This document shows positions 10,618 through 20,387 of a DNA stretch of 64,000 bases, piece after piece (positions within the stretch are counted from its first letter, which is position 1; each line of letters begins with the position of its first letter). Source of the DNA: Flavobacteriales bacterium. GTDB lineage: Bacteria; Bacteroidota; Bacteroidia; Flavobacteriales_D; Crocinitomicaceae. Both the position numbers and the translations under genes were made by a program. The notes under the pieces are model-generated. The model did no database searches. It saw only the letters and a program-made list of their open reading frames with translations, and was not told the origin of the DNA. The DNA lies in NCBI GenBank assembly GCA_947462255.1, contig CANHOA010000010.1, positions 52,644 to 116,643 on the forward strand, read 5' to 3'.

Positions 10618-12354
10618 CTACAAATATAAATAACGTCTGGTTTTTTTACTAATATTAGAATTAATTCTTATTGTTAACTGGTGAATAAAGGACTTGCTTT
10701 GAGTATAAGAACTTGATGCATAGGATGTTTGACACAATAAAGAAAAACGATCTTTATGAAGTCCAATCATTCCGCTACTTGATCCATTTGTCTGATATGA
10801 ACCACCTAAAAGGAACGATTTTAAGTGAATGCTAGCTCCAAGGTAGGTCGAAGATTGTGATCCGAATATGGTATGGAAAATATAGGGCGAAAAAGTGAAA
10901 TTTCCATTTTTTGAATTAAAATCAGTTCCTCCAACTAAGGTCAATTCTCTATCTGCTCTACGAATCGATGTGTAATCATTTGAATAAAGATTGTCTTGGT
11001 GCTTTAATAGATTGTTAACTTGACCTCCAAAATAAATAGGACCTGCATTTATAATTAATCCTGCGCCTAAATCACGATACCATAAGTTTTTTCCAATCGC
11101 TTGGTTTGGATCAATTGAAAAAGTCTCCAATTGGTTAGTTTCAACTTCTACGGTGGAATTATTAATTACTTTAGAACTGTTCAAGACTTTTTTCCCAAAA
11201 GTATATTTCATAGATGGCTCGATTGTGAGGTAACGATTTATTGCCAGTTTTGGTGCATAGATTAAATTTAAATTCCAATCTTGAATCATTCCATTTGAAA
11301 AACTACTGTAATTGGAAATAATTCCTAATCCTGCTTTAGCTTCTCGTAAGTAACCATCAAAAGAAATTTGCTGTGATATCTTTTGCTGTTCAGCGATATC
11401 AATCCAACGCACAGTAGACATTGATTGAAACTTAAGTTGAGAAATATTGCCGACAAATGAATTGTTTAGGTCTAAGTTTGATTTCTCAGATATCGCATAA
11501 ACTCGATCTTTCTGATTGGTATTGGTTACATCCTTTTTTACCCATTTTGATAATTGACTTGAAGAATTAAGCTTGAGCGTAGGCATATTTATTTTTTTAC
11601 GACTTAATTTTTTATCCTCATTCTCTTTCCCGTTCTCGATTTCGTTCTCATTCTCATTCTCATTCTCATTCTCATTCTCACTCTGAATTATCTCATCTGC
11701 AACAATTAATGGTTCGCTAATAACAGCTGAAACATCAAGATTATCTGTTAACTCAATATTTTCTATTGGAATAACTGGCTGAATGGCCATTTCAATGGAA
11801 TTAGTGATTGTATTATTATCGAAAGTTACTTTCTCATTTTCCGAAGAAGAAGGAAGTGTATTAGTATTGATATATTCGTTCTGCTTATTCAAGGAAACTT
11901 GATACGAAGGCGCTTCGTAAAAGTTTTGACTTCCTGAATTAGAAATTGGGGAATTAATAGTTATAGGTTCTTGATAATTATTATTTTTTATTGGTGTAGT
12001 TGTTATTTTAGAAATAGGAGACTTAGGGGTATTCGAAGTTTTTGCTGCTATTTGCTGAGTTTCTGTTTTGGAAGAGAAATATAAGCTTGTGCCTCCTGTT
12101 GCAATTAAAAGCATGAGTGCATAAAACTGCCAATAGGCAAAAACACGTTTTTTTCGCTTTTTTAATGATGCTTGATTTTCATACGCAAAAGGAATTGAAG
12201 AAACGGTAGCTGCATCCCAAGCATCAGCATCAATTGATAAATCTGGATTTTCAATCAAAAATTCCTCCAACTGCATTTCTTGGGAAGGACTTAGATTTCC
12301 CTCCGTCCAATCAAATAACCATCGGTCTATATTTTCTCTATTGGGAATATTCAC
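10618..12354 (-). CDS. Putative anti-sigma factor fused to a C-terminal PorP/SprF-like outer-membrane barrel domain
   Basis: N-terminal cytoplasmic helical region (DRWLFDWTEGNLSPSQEMQLEEFLIENPDL), single TM (FYALMLLIATGGTSLYF), low-complexity linker including (EN)n, then ~270 aa with PorP-like strands (AKAGLGIISNYSSFSNGMIQDWNLNLIYAPKLAINRYLTIEPSMKYTFGKK). Overlaps the sigma gene by 4 nt. Confidence 0.65.
   Translation of the reverse strand: MNIPNRENIDRWLFDWTEGNLSPSQEMQLEEFLIENPDLSIDADAWDAATVSSIPFAYENQASLKKRKKRVFAYWQFYALMLLIATGGTSLYFSSKTETQQIAAKTSNTPKSPISKITTTPIKNNNYQEPITINSPISNSGSQNFYEAPSYQVSLNKQNEYINTNTLPSSSENEKVTFDNNTITNSIEMAIQPVIPIENIELTDNLDVSAVISEPLIVADEIIQSENENENENENENEIENGKENEDKKLSRKKINMPTLKLNSSSQLSKWVKKDVTNTNQKDRVYAISEKSNLDLNNSFVGNISQLKFQSMSTVRWIDIAEQQKISQQISFDGYLREAKAGLGIISNYSSFSNGMIQDWNLNLIYAPKLAINRYLTIEPSMKYTFGKKVLNSSKVINNSTVEVETNQLETFSIDPNQAIGKNLWYRDLGAGLIINAGPIYFGGQVNNLLKHQDNLYSNDYTSIRRADRELTLVGGTDFNSKNGNFTFSPYIFHTIFGSQSSTYLGASIHLKSFLLGGSYQTNGSSSGMIGLHKDRFSLLCQTSYASSSYTQSKSFIHQLTIRINSNISKKTRRYLYL
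11643..11685 (+). repeat. Tandem hexanucleotide repeat (CATTCT/TCTCAT)n encoding (Glu-Asn)n
   Basis: cgttctcattctcattctcattctcattctcattctcactctg read directly; lies in the linker of the anti-sigma/barrel gene. Confidence 0.95.
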
Positions 12355-12839
12355 GCGAGTTGAGTTGATTCTTTTAACTGCTTTTTAATTTTCATTCTTG
12401 CCCTAAACAGATAGACTTTTACTTGAGACGGGGATAAATTCAGCAACTCGCCAATTTCATCATACGAATAACCTTCAAGGTCCCGCATCAAAATAATACT
12501 CTTTTGGATTGGAGGTAAAATGCTTACTGCTCGATCAACTACTTGTTTCGACTCGAAACTAGCATCGAAGGCATTCGCACTTTCAGGCAATTGATTGGTT
12601 TCCTTGTAGTCGATGCGTGAACGTTTTTTTACAAAGTTCAACATGGCATTGTGTGTACAAGTAAATAACCAACTTTTTGCCTTTTCCATTTCCACTTTTT
12701 CTCTGTTTAGCCACAATTTTTCAAAAACATCCTGCACGATATCCTGTGCATCATCCGAACAACGCAAGAAATTTACAGCGAAACGGAATAAATTCCCACT
12801 GTGAATATCCACTACATCATTGAATTCTTGTCTTTTCAA
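12351..12839 (-). CDS. RNA polymerase ECF-type sigma factor
   Basis: DAQDIVQDVFEKLW and DLEGYSYDEIGELLNLSPSQVKVYLFRARMKIKKQL: sigma-70 regions 2 and 4. Confidence 0.92.
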   Translation of the reverse strand: MKRQEFNDVVDIHSGNLFRFAVNFLRCSDDAQDIVQDVFEKLWLNREKVEMEKAKSWLFTCTHNAMLNFVKKRSRIDYKETNQLPESANAFDASFESKQVVDRAVSILPPIQKSIILMRDLEGYSYDEIGELLNLSPSQVKVYLFRARMKIKKQLKESTQLA

Positions 12840-13006
12840 ATCATTGACAATTACAGTTAAAACAATCTTCTCTCACGAAAAGTTACAGCTTGATCAATTT
12901 CAAGCAAAACAAAAATAGCAGAATTAAATTTAGAAAAAAGAAAAAGAAGAAATAACATATAGTTGAATGAATAAATGAGGTAGTCTACTTAATATTTCAC
13001 CTAAAA

Positions 13007-13756
13007 TCAAAAACCAAAATTGTCAAAACCTATTTTTGTAAGTAATTCGTATTTTTCTTTATTAAATTTAAAAAGTTGTGATGGTTTATGTGGTACTCCT
13101 TTTTGTTTTTCTTTTAAGGATTCGATGATATCTAATTTCTGAATCTTCCTCCTAAAATTACGCTTGTCTAGCGGTTTCTCTAAAATTGATTCATATAATC
13201 GATGAAGTTGACTAAGTGTAAATTTTTCGGGCAACAAATTAAACCCAATGGGCTGACGTCTAATTTTTTGTTTTAAGCTCTCTTTAGCGGTAGTTAAAAT
13301 TTCTAAGTGATCGAAAGCTAACTCGGTAATTTCTTGAACACTAACCCAGCTGGCATTTTTAGCAAAGGAGGACGCTTGTGGAACATAATCTGACATTTTA
13401 ACCAATGAGAAATAAGCAACAGTGATCACACGTGCAGATGGTTCGGCGCGCATCGCCTTTAGCCATTCTTGATCAGTAATTTTTGTTATTCGTAGCGGAT
13501 CTCCAAAGGCACCAATTTGTTCTAAATAGATGTTTTTTAATCCTGCTAGTTCCTCTAATACTCGCGATGCGGCTTCATCAAGGTTTTCTGAATTGTAAAT
13601 TAAGTTTCCCGGAAGTGCTAATGGTATTCCAAGGGTTGTTCCACGATCAATTAAGAGCACATTTAATTTCTCAAAGTCAAATCCGAAAATAACGCAATCT
13701 ACTGATACGTTTGGATTTAGCTCTACTAATTTGTTTTTTATTACTTTTTTTTTCAC
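13007..13756 (-). CDS. NUDIX-domain transcriptional regulator (NrtR-like: NUDIX-like domain plus C-terminal winged HTH)
   Basis: VDCVIFGFDFEKLNVLLIDRG...LALPGNLIYNSENLDEAASRVLEELAGL, C-terminal FTLSQLHRLYESILEKPLDKRNFRRKIQKLDII typical of Bacteroidetes NUDIX regulators. Confidence 0.85.
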   Translation of the reverse strand: MKKKVIKNKLVELNPNVSVDCVIFGFDFEKLNVLLIDRGTTLGIPLALPGNLIYNSENLDEAASRVLEELAGLKNIYLEQIGAFGDPLRITKITDQEWLKAMRAEPSARVITVAYFSLVKMSDYVPQASSFAKNASWVSVQEITELAFDHLEILTTAKESLKQKIRRQPIGFNLLPEKFTLSQLHRLYESILEKPLDKRNFRRKIQKLDIIESLKEKQKGVPHKPSQLFKFNKEKYELLTKIGFDNFGF

Positions 13757-13774
13757 GCCCTTATCTAAAGTTAC

Positions 13775-13782
13775 TATATTTG
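13775..13782 (+). promoter_or_regulatory. Candidate Bacteroidetes -7 promoter element (TAnnTTTG)
   Basis: TATATTTG ~48 bp upstream of the kinase start in the divergent intergenic region; no clear -33 element seen. Confidence 0.4.
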
Positions 13783-13829
13783 AAAGTGTATTAAGGACAC
13801 AAAGTAAAGAAAAAAAATAGTTATTTAGT

Positions 13830-14693
13830 ATGATTTTTATTGTTGAAAGCGGCTCTACAAAGAGTGATTGGGTTCTTTTAGGTCCTGAAAATAGTCAAAA
13901 TGTATTCGCATCTCCTGGCTTTAACCCTTATTTTCACTCAGCAGATTGGATAGAGGGCGAATTAAAAAAAGTTGATGGAATCATGTCCATTGCCGATCAA
14001 GTGAATGAGATTTATTTTTATGGAGCAGGATGTTCTAGCGATAAATTGAATGCCGTAGTCCAAGTAGGTTTAAATCGCATTTTCAAGAATGCTATAATTC
14101 ATGTTGATCACGATTTAGTAGCTTGTGCCTATGCGACTTACAAAGGAAGAGAATCTATTTCTTGTATTGTTGGGACTGGTTCAAATTCCTGTTATTTTGA
14201 TGGTAAAACTGTTAGTGAGGTAGTTCCCGCTCTAGGATATATTTTGGGCGATGAGGGGAGTGGAAGTTATTTTGGAAAAAAATTAATTGCTGCATTTTTA
14301 TATCACCATTTACCGGAGCATTTATCGAAAGATTTTTTCGATACCTATGGTTTTACCAAAGATGCTTTGGTAGAAAAGGTCTATTGTGAGCCAAATGCAA
14401 ATGTTTTTATCGCTTCATTTATGCCGTTTATCTCGAAGCATAGCGATGAACCTTATTTTCAGCACATGATTGAAGAAGGGTTTCGACATTTTATGCAAGT
14501 GCATGTTTGTTGTTATCCTAATTATAAGTCTTCCGACCTCTGGTTTGTTGGAAGTATTGCTGGTGTTTTTAGAGAAGCCTTAGATCGAGCGGCGGTTTCA
14601 TTAGGAATTAAAGTCACTGGTGTATGTAGTAAACCTGTTGAAGGCTTGGTGGATTACCATTTATCCTATGTACTGCCCTTAAAATACAACTAA
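13830..14693 (+). CDS. BadF/BadG-type ATPase, N-acetylglucosamine kinase-like sugar kinase
   Basis: MIFIVESGSTKSDWVLL, CIVGTGSNSCYFDG, ALGYILGDEGSGSYFGKKLI. Confidence 0.85.
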   Translation: MIFIVESGSTKSDWVLLGPENSQNVFASPGFNPYFHSADWIEGELKKVDGIMSIADQVNEIYFYGAGCSSDKLNAVVQVGLNRIFKNAIIHVDHDLVACAYATYKGRESISCIVGTGSNSCYFDGKTVSEVVPALGYILGDEGSGSYFGKKLIAAFLYHHLPEHLSKDFFDTYGFTKDALVEKVYCEPNANVFIASFMPFISKHSDEPYFQHMIEEGFRHFMQVHVCCYPNYKSSDLWFVGSIAGVFREALDRAAVSLGIKVTGVCSKPVEGLVDYHLSYVLPLKYN

Positions 14694-14703
14694 AAATGAG
14701 TTT

Positions 14704-16098
14704 ATGAAAACGAAACTTACTTTCCTGTTCCTTATGATTGGTTTATGCCTTTTGGCGCAAACACCTAAAGATCCTGCGTTTAAAAAAATTAGCGATAAGG
14801 GTCTTTTGACGCAAACCCCTAAAGACACTTTGTTTGAATATATGAAATCGGCAACCATCTATGAGGTGAATGTGAGACAATTTTCAAAAGAAGGAACATT
14901 CGAAAAAGTAAAAAATCAATTACCACGTCTTAAAAAGATGGGGGTTGATATTATATGGCTGATGCCTATTCATCCTATTGGGGTCAAAAATAGAAAAGGT
15001 ACTTTGGGTAGCTATTATGCTGTTAAAGATTATAAAGGAGTGAATCCTGAATTTGGCGATTTGTCTGATTTTAAAGCCTTGGTAAAAAAAGCCCATAAAC
15101 TGAAAATGAAAGTAATCATTGATTGGGTGGCTAATCACTCTTCTCCTGATAATGTTTGGTTGGAGCAAGGATTCAAAGAATGGTATACCCTAGACTCAAA
15201 TGGAAATGTTCAACCTACTATTGGTACAGACTGGTGGGATGTAGCCGATTTAAATTTTGACAATAGCTTAATGCGTCGAAATATGATTTTATCAATGAAG
15301 TATTGGATTACTGAGGCCGATATTGATGGTTTCCGTTGCGATGTAGCTGGATCAGTCCCCCTGGATTTCTGGGTTCAGGCTCGAACTGAATTGCAAGAGG
15401 TAAAGCCATTAATTATGTTGGCAGAGGCAGAAGGCGTAGAAATGCATGAAGCCTTTGATATTACCTATGGTTGGGAGCTTCACCACTTGCTTAATAATCT
15501 GGCCCAAGGTAAAATGGATCCTACTGACTTGGATTCATATTTAGAAAAAGATAGAAATTATCCTTTACGGTCTTTTAGGATGTATTTTACATCAAACCAC
15601 GATGAAAATTCTTGGCAAGGCACAGAAATGGAACGAATGGGTTCCGCTCGACACGCAATGGCAGTTTTATGCTACGCATTAAATGGAATGCCCTTGATTT
15701 ATAACGGGCAGGAAACCTCTCTTGATCGAAGACTTGCATTTTTTGAGAAAGATGAAATTAATTGGGAGAAAATGGATCTAGTTTCCTTTTATAAAACATT
15801 GAATAATCTCAAGAAAAATAACCCTGCTGTTTTTGGAGATCGAATGAATTCGGCCCTTGACTTAAAAATACTCAATGATGGTAAACTCATTGTAATTATG
15901 CGGAAGTCTAAATTAAACCCAAAAGCCATTTGTCAATTTATTATCAACCTGAGCGATCAAGAACAAAGTTTAGCGAGCGTTGAATTTTTAGATGGTAAGT
16001 CTAAGGATATTTTTAAACGTAAGCAGGTTAAAATGAAGTCTGGTGATGCAAGCACCACGCTGAAGCCTTGGGCTTACATGGTTTTAGAGAGGCACTAA
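14704..16098 (+). CDS. GH13 alpha-amylase family protein
   Basis: IIWLMPIHPIG, VIIDWVANHSS, IDGFRCDVAGSVP, LAEAE, TSNHDENSW: GH13 conserved regions; signal peptide. Confidence 0.92.
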   Translation: MKTKLTFLFLMIGLCLLAQTPKDPAFKKISDKGLLTQTPKDTLFEYMKSATIYEVNVRQFSKEGTFEKVKNQLPRLKKMGVDIIWLMPIHPIGVKNRKGTLGSYYAVKDYKGVNPEFGDLSDFKALVKKAHKLKMKVIIDWVANHSSPDNVWLEQGFKEWYTLDSNGNVQPTIGTDWWDVADLNFDNSLMRRNMILSMKYWITEADIDGFRCDVAGSVPLDFWVQARTELQEVKPLIMLAEAEGVEMHEAFDITYGWELHHLLNNLAQGKMDPTDLDSYLEKDRNYPLRSFRMYFTSNHDENSWQGTEMERMGSARHAMAVLCYALNGMPLIYNGQETSLDRRLAFFEKDEINWEKMDLVSFYKTLNNLKKNNPAVFGDRMNSALDLKILNDGKLIVIMRKSKLNPKAICQFIINLSDQEQSLASVEFLDGKSKDIFKRKQVKMKSGDASTTLKPWAYMVLERH

Positions 16099-16110
16099 TA
16101 CATTTGAGTT

Positions 16111-17478
16111 GTGAAATTAGAGAAACCTAATTTATCTTTTTGGCAAATCTGGAACATGAGTTTCGGATTCCTCGGAATTCAATTTGGCTTCGCCTTACAG
16201 GGTGGATTTATGTCGCGAATTTTTCAAACCTTAGGAGCTGAGCCTGACGATATTCCCTTATTATGGATTGCAGCGCCACTTACTGGTTTAATTGTTCAAC
16301 CAATTATTGGTTATCTCTCTGATAATACCTGGCATCCTAGATTCGGTAGGCGTAAGCCATATTTTCTTATTGGTGCTATTCTATCATCTTTAGCGCTATT
16401 TTTTGTCCCAAATTCACCTTCTCTTTGGGTTGCAGCTGGTTTGTTATGGGTGCTAGATGCTTCCATTAATATTAGCATGGAACCTTTTAGGGCACTTGTC
16501 GCGGATAAATTACCTAATAACCAACGCTCTTATGGTTTTGTTATGCAAACCTTGATTATTGGAATCGGAACTTGGGTAGCTTCTAATTTACCATGGATGG
16601 TCAATAAATTGGGCTTCTCAGATGATGAAACGACGGGAAATGTTCCAATGTATGTTAAAATAGCTTTCGCAATAGGCGCAATGGTTTTTCTTATAAGTAT
16701 TCTTTATACCATTTTTACCACCAAGGAATATCCGCCAGAAGATCTCGAAGCATTTAGAAATAATAAAAAAGAAACTAATTTTTTTAAAGATTTTTATACA
16801 AGTTGTATTGAAATGCCCTCGACAATGTTAAAACTCGGCATCGTACAATTTTTTAGTTGGTTTGCTTTTTTTACAATGTGGAGTATGGCTACACCGGCAT
16901 TAACGGATCATGTTTATCATTCGCCTTCACCCATTGCTAGTAATTATAATTTAAAGGATGCTAAACAGGAAGAAATAGTTAAAGCCTTGGATAAAAAATA
17001 TAACCTCGCTGCAGATAAAGTGGGTTCGTCTATGGGGATGTACGGTTTATCGTCGATGGCGTTTGCTCTTCTTTTAACATTCTATACTTCGCGCTATAAA
17101 ATTAATAGGAGGAATATTCATTTAGGGTCTCTGTTATTAGGCGGAGTTGGATTCTTAATGATGTTTTATGCCACTCCAAGTTCTCTGAAATATTGTTTTA
17201 TTCTTATTGGGATTTCTTGGGGAAGTATTTTATCTATGCCGTATGCTATGTTGTCCGGTTCGGTAAATCCAGCAAAAATGGGAATGATGATGGGACTTTT
17301 CAATATGTTTATTGTTATTCCGCAAATAATGGCGGCTCTTGGTGGAATAAATATATTATATAAATTATTCGGACAAGAAACGATATATTCCATGACGCTT
17401 GCGGGTGTATCAATGCTTTTAGGTTCTATTTCTACTTTATTGATTTCAGATAAACAAGCAATAACAGATCATGAGTAA
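16111..17478 (+). CDS. MFS transporter, SLC45/maltose-type sugar transporter
   Basis: PIIGYLSDNTWHPRFGRRKPYFLIGAIL and multiple TM segments; GTG start; in maltodextrin operon. Confidence 0.85.
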   Translation: MKLEKPNLSFWQIWNMSFGFLGIQFGFALQGGFMSRIFQTLGAEPDDIPLLWIAAPLTGLIVQPIIGYLSDNTWHPRFGRRKPYFLIGAILSSLALFFVPNSPSLWVAAGLLWVLDASINISMEPFRALVADKLPNNQRSYGFVMQTLIIGIGTWVASNLPWMVNKLGFSDDETTGNVPMYVKIAFAIGAMVFLISILYTIFTTKEYPPEDLEAFRNNKKETNFFKDFYTSCIEMPSTMLKLGIVQFFSWFAFFTMWSMATPALTDHVYHSPSPIASNYNLKDAKQEEIVKALDKKYNLAADKVGSSMGMYGLSSMAFALLLTFYTSRYKINRRNIHLGSLLLGGVGFLMMFYATPSSLKYCFILIGISWGSILSMPYAMLSGSVNPAKMGMMMGLFNMFIVIPQIMAALGGINILYKLFGQETIYSMTLAGVSMLLGSISTLLISDKQAITDHE

Positions 17479-18121
17479 CATCAAAATAAAGGGCTTATTA
17501 TTCGATCTTGACGGAGTACTTGTTTCTACTGAATATAATCATTTTCTTGCTTGGAAAAGTATTGCAGATCAATATCAAATTTCTTTTAATGAATTAGATA
17601 ATGAACGATTAAAAGGAATGAGCAGGGTAGATTCTTTGAAAATCATCCTTCAACTTGGGGATGTTTGGATCTCAGAGGATGAATTCAATGATTTGCTTCA
17701 TTTGAAAAATGAGAGGTATTTAAATTCTATTCGTCAATTAAGTCAAAAAGATTTATTACCGGGTGTTTTAGCACTGCTTAATCAAGCACGTTCCAAAAAT
17801 ATCCCTTGTGGATTGGGATCTTCTAGCAAGAATGCAAAAGCCATTCTTTCTTTAGTTGGAATTGAATCCTATTTTGATGTGCTTATTGATGGAAATATGG
17901 TTGAGCATCCTAAGCCTCATCCAGAGGTGTTTTTAAATGGCGCTAAACAATTAGGCCTTTCACCGAATCAGATAATAGTTTTTGAAGATGCGGAAAGTGG
18001 CGTAAAAGCAGCAAAAGATGGTGGATTTTATGTCTTTGCCGTTGGAAATCTGCACATACAAAATAGTGCGGATGCATTCGTTTCTTCTTTGCTTGAATTT
18101 AATCTTGACGAATATGTATAA
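17471..18121 (+). CDS. pgmB: Beta-phosphoglucomutase (HAD superfamily)
   Basis: GLLFDLDGVLVSTEYNHFLAWK, CGLGSSSKNAKAIL, VFEDAESGVKAAKDGGFYVFAVG; adjacent to GH65. Confidence 0.9.
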   Translation: MSNIKIKGLLFDLDGVLVSTEYNHFLAWKSIADQYQISFNELDNERLKGMSRVDSLKIILQLGDVWISEDEFNDLLHLKNERYLNSIRQLSQKDLLPGVLALLNQARSKNIPCGLGSSSKNAKAILSLVGIESYFDVLIDGNMVEHPKPHPEVFLNGAKQLGLSPNQIIVFEDAESGVKAAKDGGFYVFAVGNLHIQNSADAFVSSLLEFNLDEYV

Positions 18122-20387
18122 TTTATTCGAAATAGATGAATGGAAAATCATCGAACGTTCTTTTGATCCGCTTAAGCAAAAACAAGCGGAAAGTATTTTT
18201 AGCATTGGGAATGGATGTTTTGGACAACGTGCTAATTTCGAAGAAACCTTTTCAGGTGATTCACTTCCTGGAAGCTATGTTGGTGGCGTTTATTATCCCG
18301 ACAAAACCCGCGTTGGTTGGTGGAAAAATGGTTATCCGGAGTATTTTGCTAAGGTACTAAATGCGTGTAATTGGATTGGAATTAATGTCGAAATAGAGGG
18401 TGTTCAAATCGATTTAGCCACTTCTCAAGTGCTTTCTTTCTACCGTGAATTAAATATGAAAGAAGGTACGCTCAAAAGATTATTTACGCTGCGTTTGGCT
18501 GATGGCAAAGAACTCGAAATTGAAAGTTTGCGGTTTTGTTCCATGCACAACGAAGATGTAGCTGCTATTTCTTACTCGCTCACACCAATTAATTTCAGCG
18601 GTATAGTCCGTTTCACAAGCTATCTTAATGGGATGGTTACTAACCACGATGCGAATTACGATGAGTTTTTTTGGGACGAAGTTAGCCGAGATATAAATTC
18701 ATCGGTTGGAATGGTGTTTGCTAAAACCAAAAAAACTGATTTTTATGTGGCTACGGCCATGTCCTCTTCCTTTTCGGATCAAAATGGCTTATTGGACCTT
18801 GAAGTGAAACTAAATGACTGCGAATTATATGTAGAAAATAGCTTCGGCCATGCACTCAATCAAGGTGAAAAATATACCCTGCACAAATATATATCCATTG
18901 CGTCAAGTGTTAAATATCCATCTTCAGAGCTTGTTGATAAATCTATTAGCAGTGTAAAGAATTCGGCCTCTTTGGGTTTTGATGCGTTATTGCATAATCA
19001 TATAGGTGCTTGGGATAAGATTTGGGATGCTGCAGATATTGTTATTGATGGCGATAGCGCCGCTCAACAAGGTATCCGATTCAATATTTTCCATTTATAT
19101 CAAACCTACACGGGAAAAAACGCCAAATTAAATATCGGACCTAAAGGGTTTACTGGTGAAAAATATGGCGGTGCAACTTACTGGGACACTGAAGCGTATT
19201 GTTTGCCATTTTATTTAAAAACCGCAGATCCTCAAATTGCTAGGCAGTTATTGATATACCGCTATCATCATCTAGACAAAGCTATTGAAAACGCCGAGAA
19301 ACTTGGTTTCAAAAACGGCGCAGCTTTGTATCCAATGGTTACTATGAATGGGGAGGAATGCCACAACGAATGGGAAATTACCTTCGAAGAGATTCATCGA
19401 AATGGTGCCATCGCTTTTGGTATCTACAACTACGTTCGACATACAGGTGATCGTGATTATTTGAAAAAATACGGATTTCCAGTAATTCTTGGAATTGCCA
19501 GATTTTGGTCGCAACGTTTCAATTGGTCTGATAGCAAGAAAGCCTACGTGATGTTAGGTGTAACTGGTCCAAATGAATACGAGAATAATGTAAATAATAA
19601 TTGGTACACAAACTACATCGCGAGATGGTGCATCGAATACTGTTTGGAAATTAAAGAGGAAGTGGGCGAATTTCATGACTTGATCATCTCAGAAGAGGAA
19701 TTAGCGACTTTCCGAAACATTGTTAAAAATGTTTATTTACCGGAATTAGAAGGGACGAATATTTTTCTTCAGCAAGATGGATTCATGGATAAAGAACAAC
19801 TTTCAGCGAGTGATTTACCCTTGAATGAACGACCTATAAACCAACATTGGTCTTGGGATCGAATTTTACGGTCCATTTTTATTAAGCAAGCGGATGTACT
19901 ACAGGGATTGTATTTGTTTGAAGAGCACTTTGATCTAGAAACCATTCGAGAAAATTTTGATTTTTATGAACCTAAAACGGTTCACGAGTCGTCATTATCG
20001 CCCTGTGTTCACGCTATTTTAGCGGCTAAATTAGGTAAGATTGATAAAGCGTATGAATTGTATTTACGTACGAGTAGATTAGATTTAGACGATTACAATC
20101 ACGAGGCAGATGAAGGTCTGCACATTACGAGCATGGCAGGCACTTGGATGAGTTTAGTAGAGGGAATGGCTGGCGTTCGCATTACGGAATCAAGCTTGAA
20201 CGTAAATCCTATTATTCCCAAATCGTGGTCGCGTTATACGTTTCAAATACGCTATCAAAACAATCCATTATTAATCGCTGTTACTCAAACAAATACTGAA
20301 TTAAAGAACTTAGGTGAAAGCGATTTATCGGTTTACTTAAATGAACAACTTTATACCTTAAAAGCAAATGAAAGCATTACTGTTTAA
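18114..20387 (+). CDS. GH65 glycoside hydrolase/phosphorylase (maltose phosphorylase-like)
   Basis: MYNLFEIDEWKIIERSFDP...ESIFSIGNGCFGQRANFEE, YGGATYWDTEAYCLPFY, VMLGVTGPNEYENNVNNNWYTN; start moved from 18018 to 18114. Confidence 0.92.
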   Translation: MYNLFEIDEWKIIERSFDPLKQKQAESIFSIGNGCFGQRANFEETFSGDSLPGSYVGGVYYPDKTRVGWWKNGYPEYFAKVLNACNWIGINVEIEGVQIDLATSQVLSFYRELNMKEGTLKRLFTLRLADGKELEIESLRFCSMHNEDVAAISYSLTPINFSGIVRFTSYLNGMVTNHDANYDEFFWDEVSRDINSSVGMVFAKTKKTDFYVATAMSSSFSDQNGLLDLEVKLNDCELYVENSFGHALNQGEKYTLHKYISIASSVKYPSSELVDKSISSVKNSASLGFDALLHNHIGAWDKIWDAADIVIDGDSAAQQGIRFNIFHLYQTYTGKNAKLNIGPKGFTGEKYGGATYWDTEAYCLPFYLKTADPQIARQLLIYRYHHLDKAIENAEKLGFKNGAALYPMVTMNGEECHNEWEITFEEIHRNGAIAFGIYNYVRHTGDRDYLKKYGFPVILGIARFWSQRFNWSDSKKAYVMLGVTGPNEYENNVNNNWYTNYIARWCIEYCLEIKEEVGEFHDLIISEEELATFRNIVKNVYLPELEGTNIFLQQDGFMDKEQLSASDLPLNERPINQHWSWDRILRSIFIKQADVLQGLYLFEEHFDLETIRENFDFYEPKTVHESSLSPCVHAILAAKLGKIDKAYELYLRTSRLDLDDYNHEADEGLHITSMAGTWMSLVEGMAGVRITESSLNVNPIIPKSWSRYTFQIRYQNNPLLIAVTQTNTELKNLGESDLSVYLNEQLYTLKANESITV

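Noticed and set aside
11643-11685. Possible CRISPR-like repeat cluster
   Set aside because: Simple 6-bp tandem repeat without spacers, inside a coding sequence.
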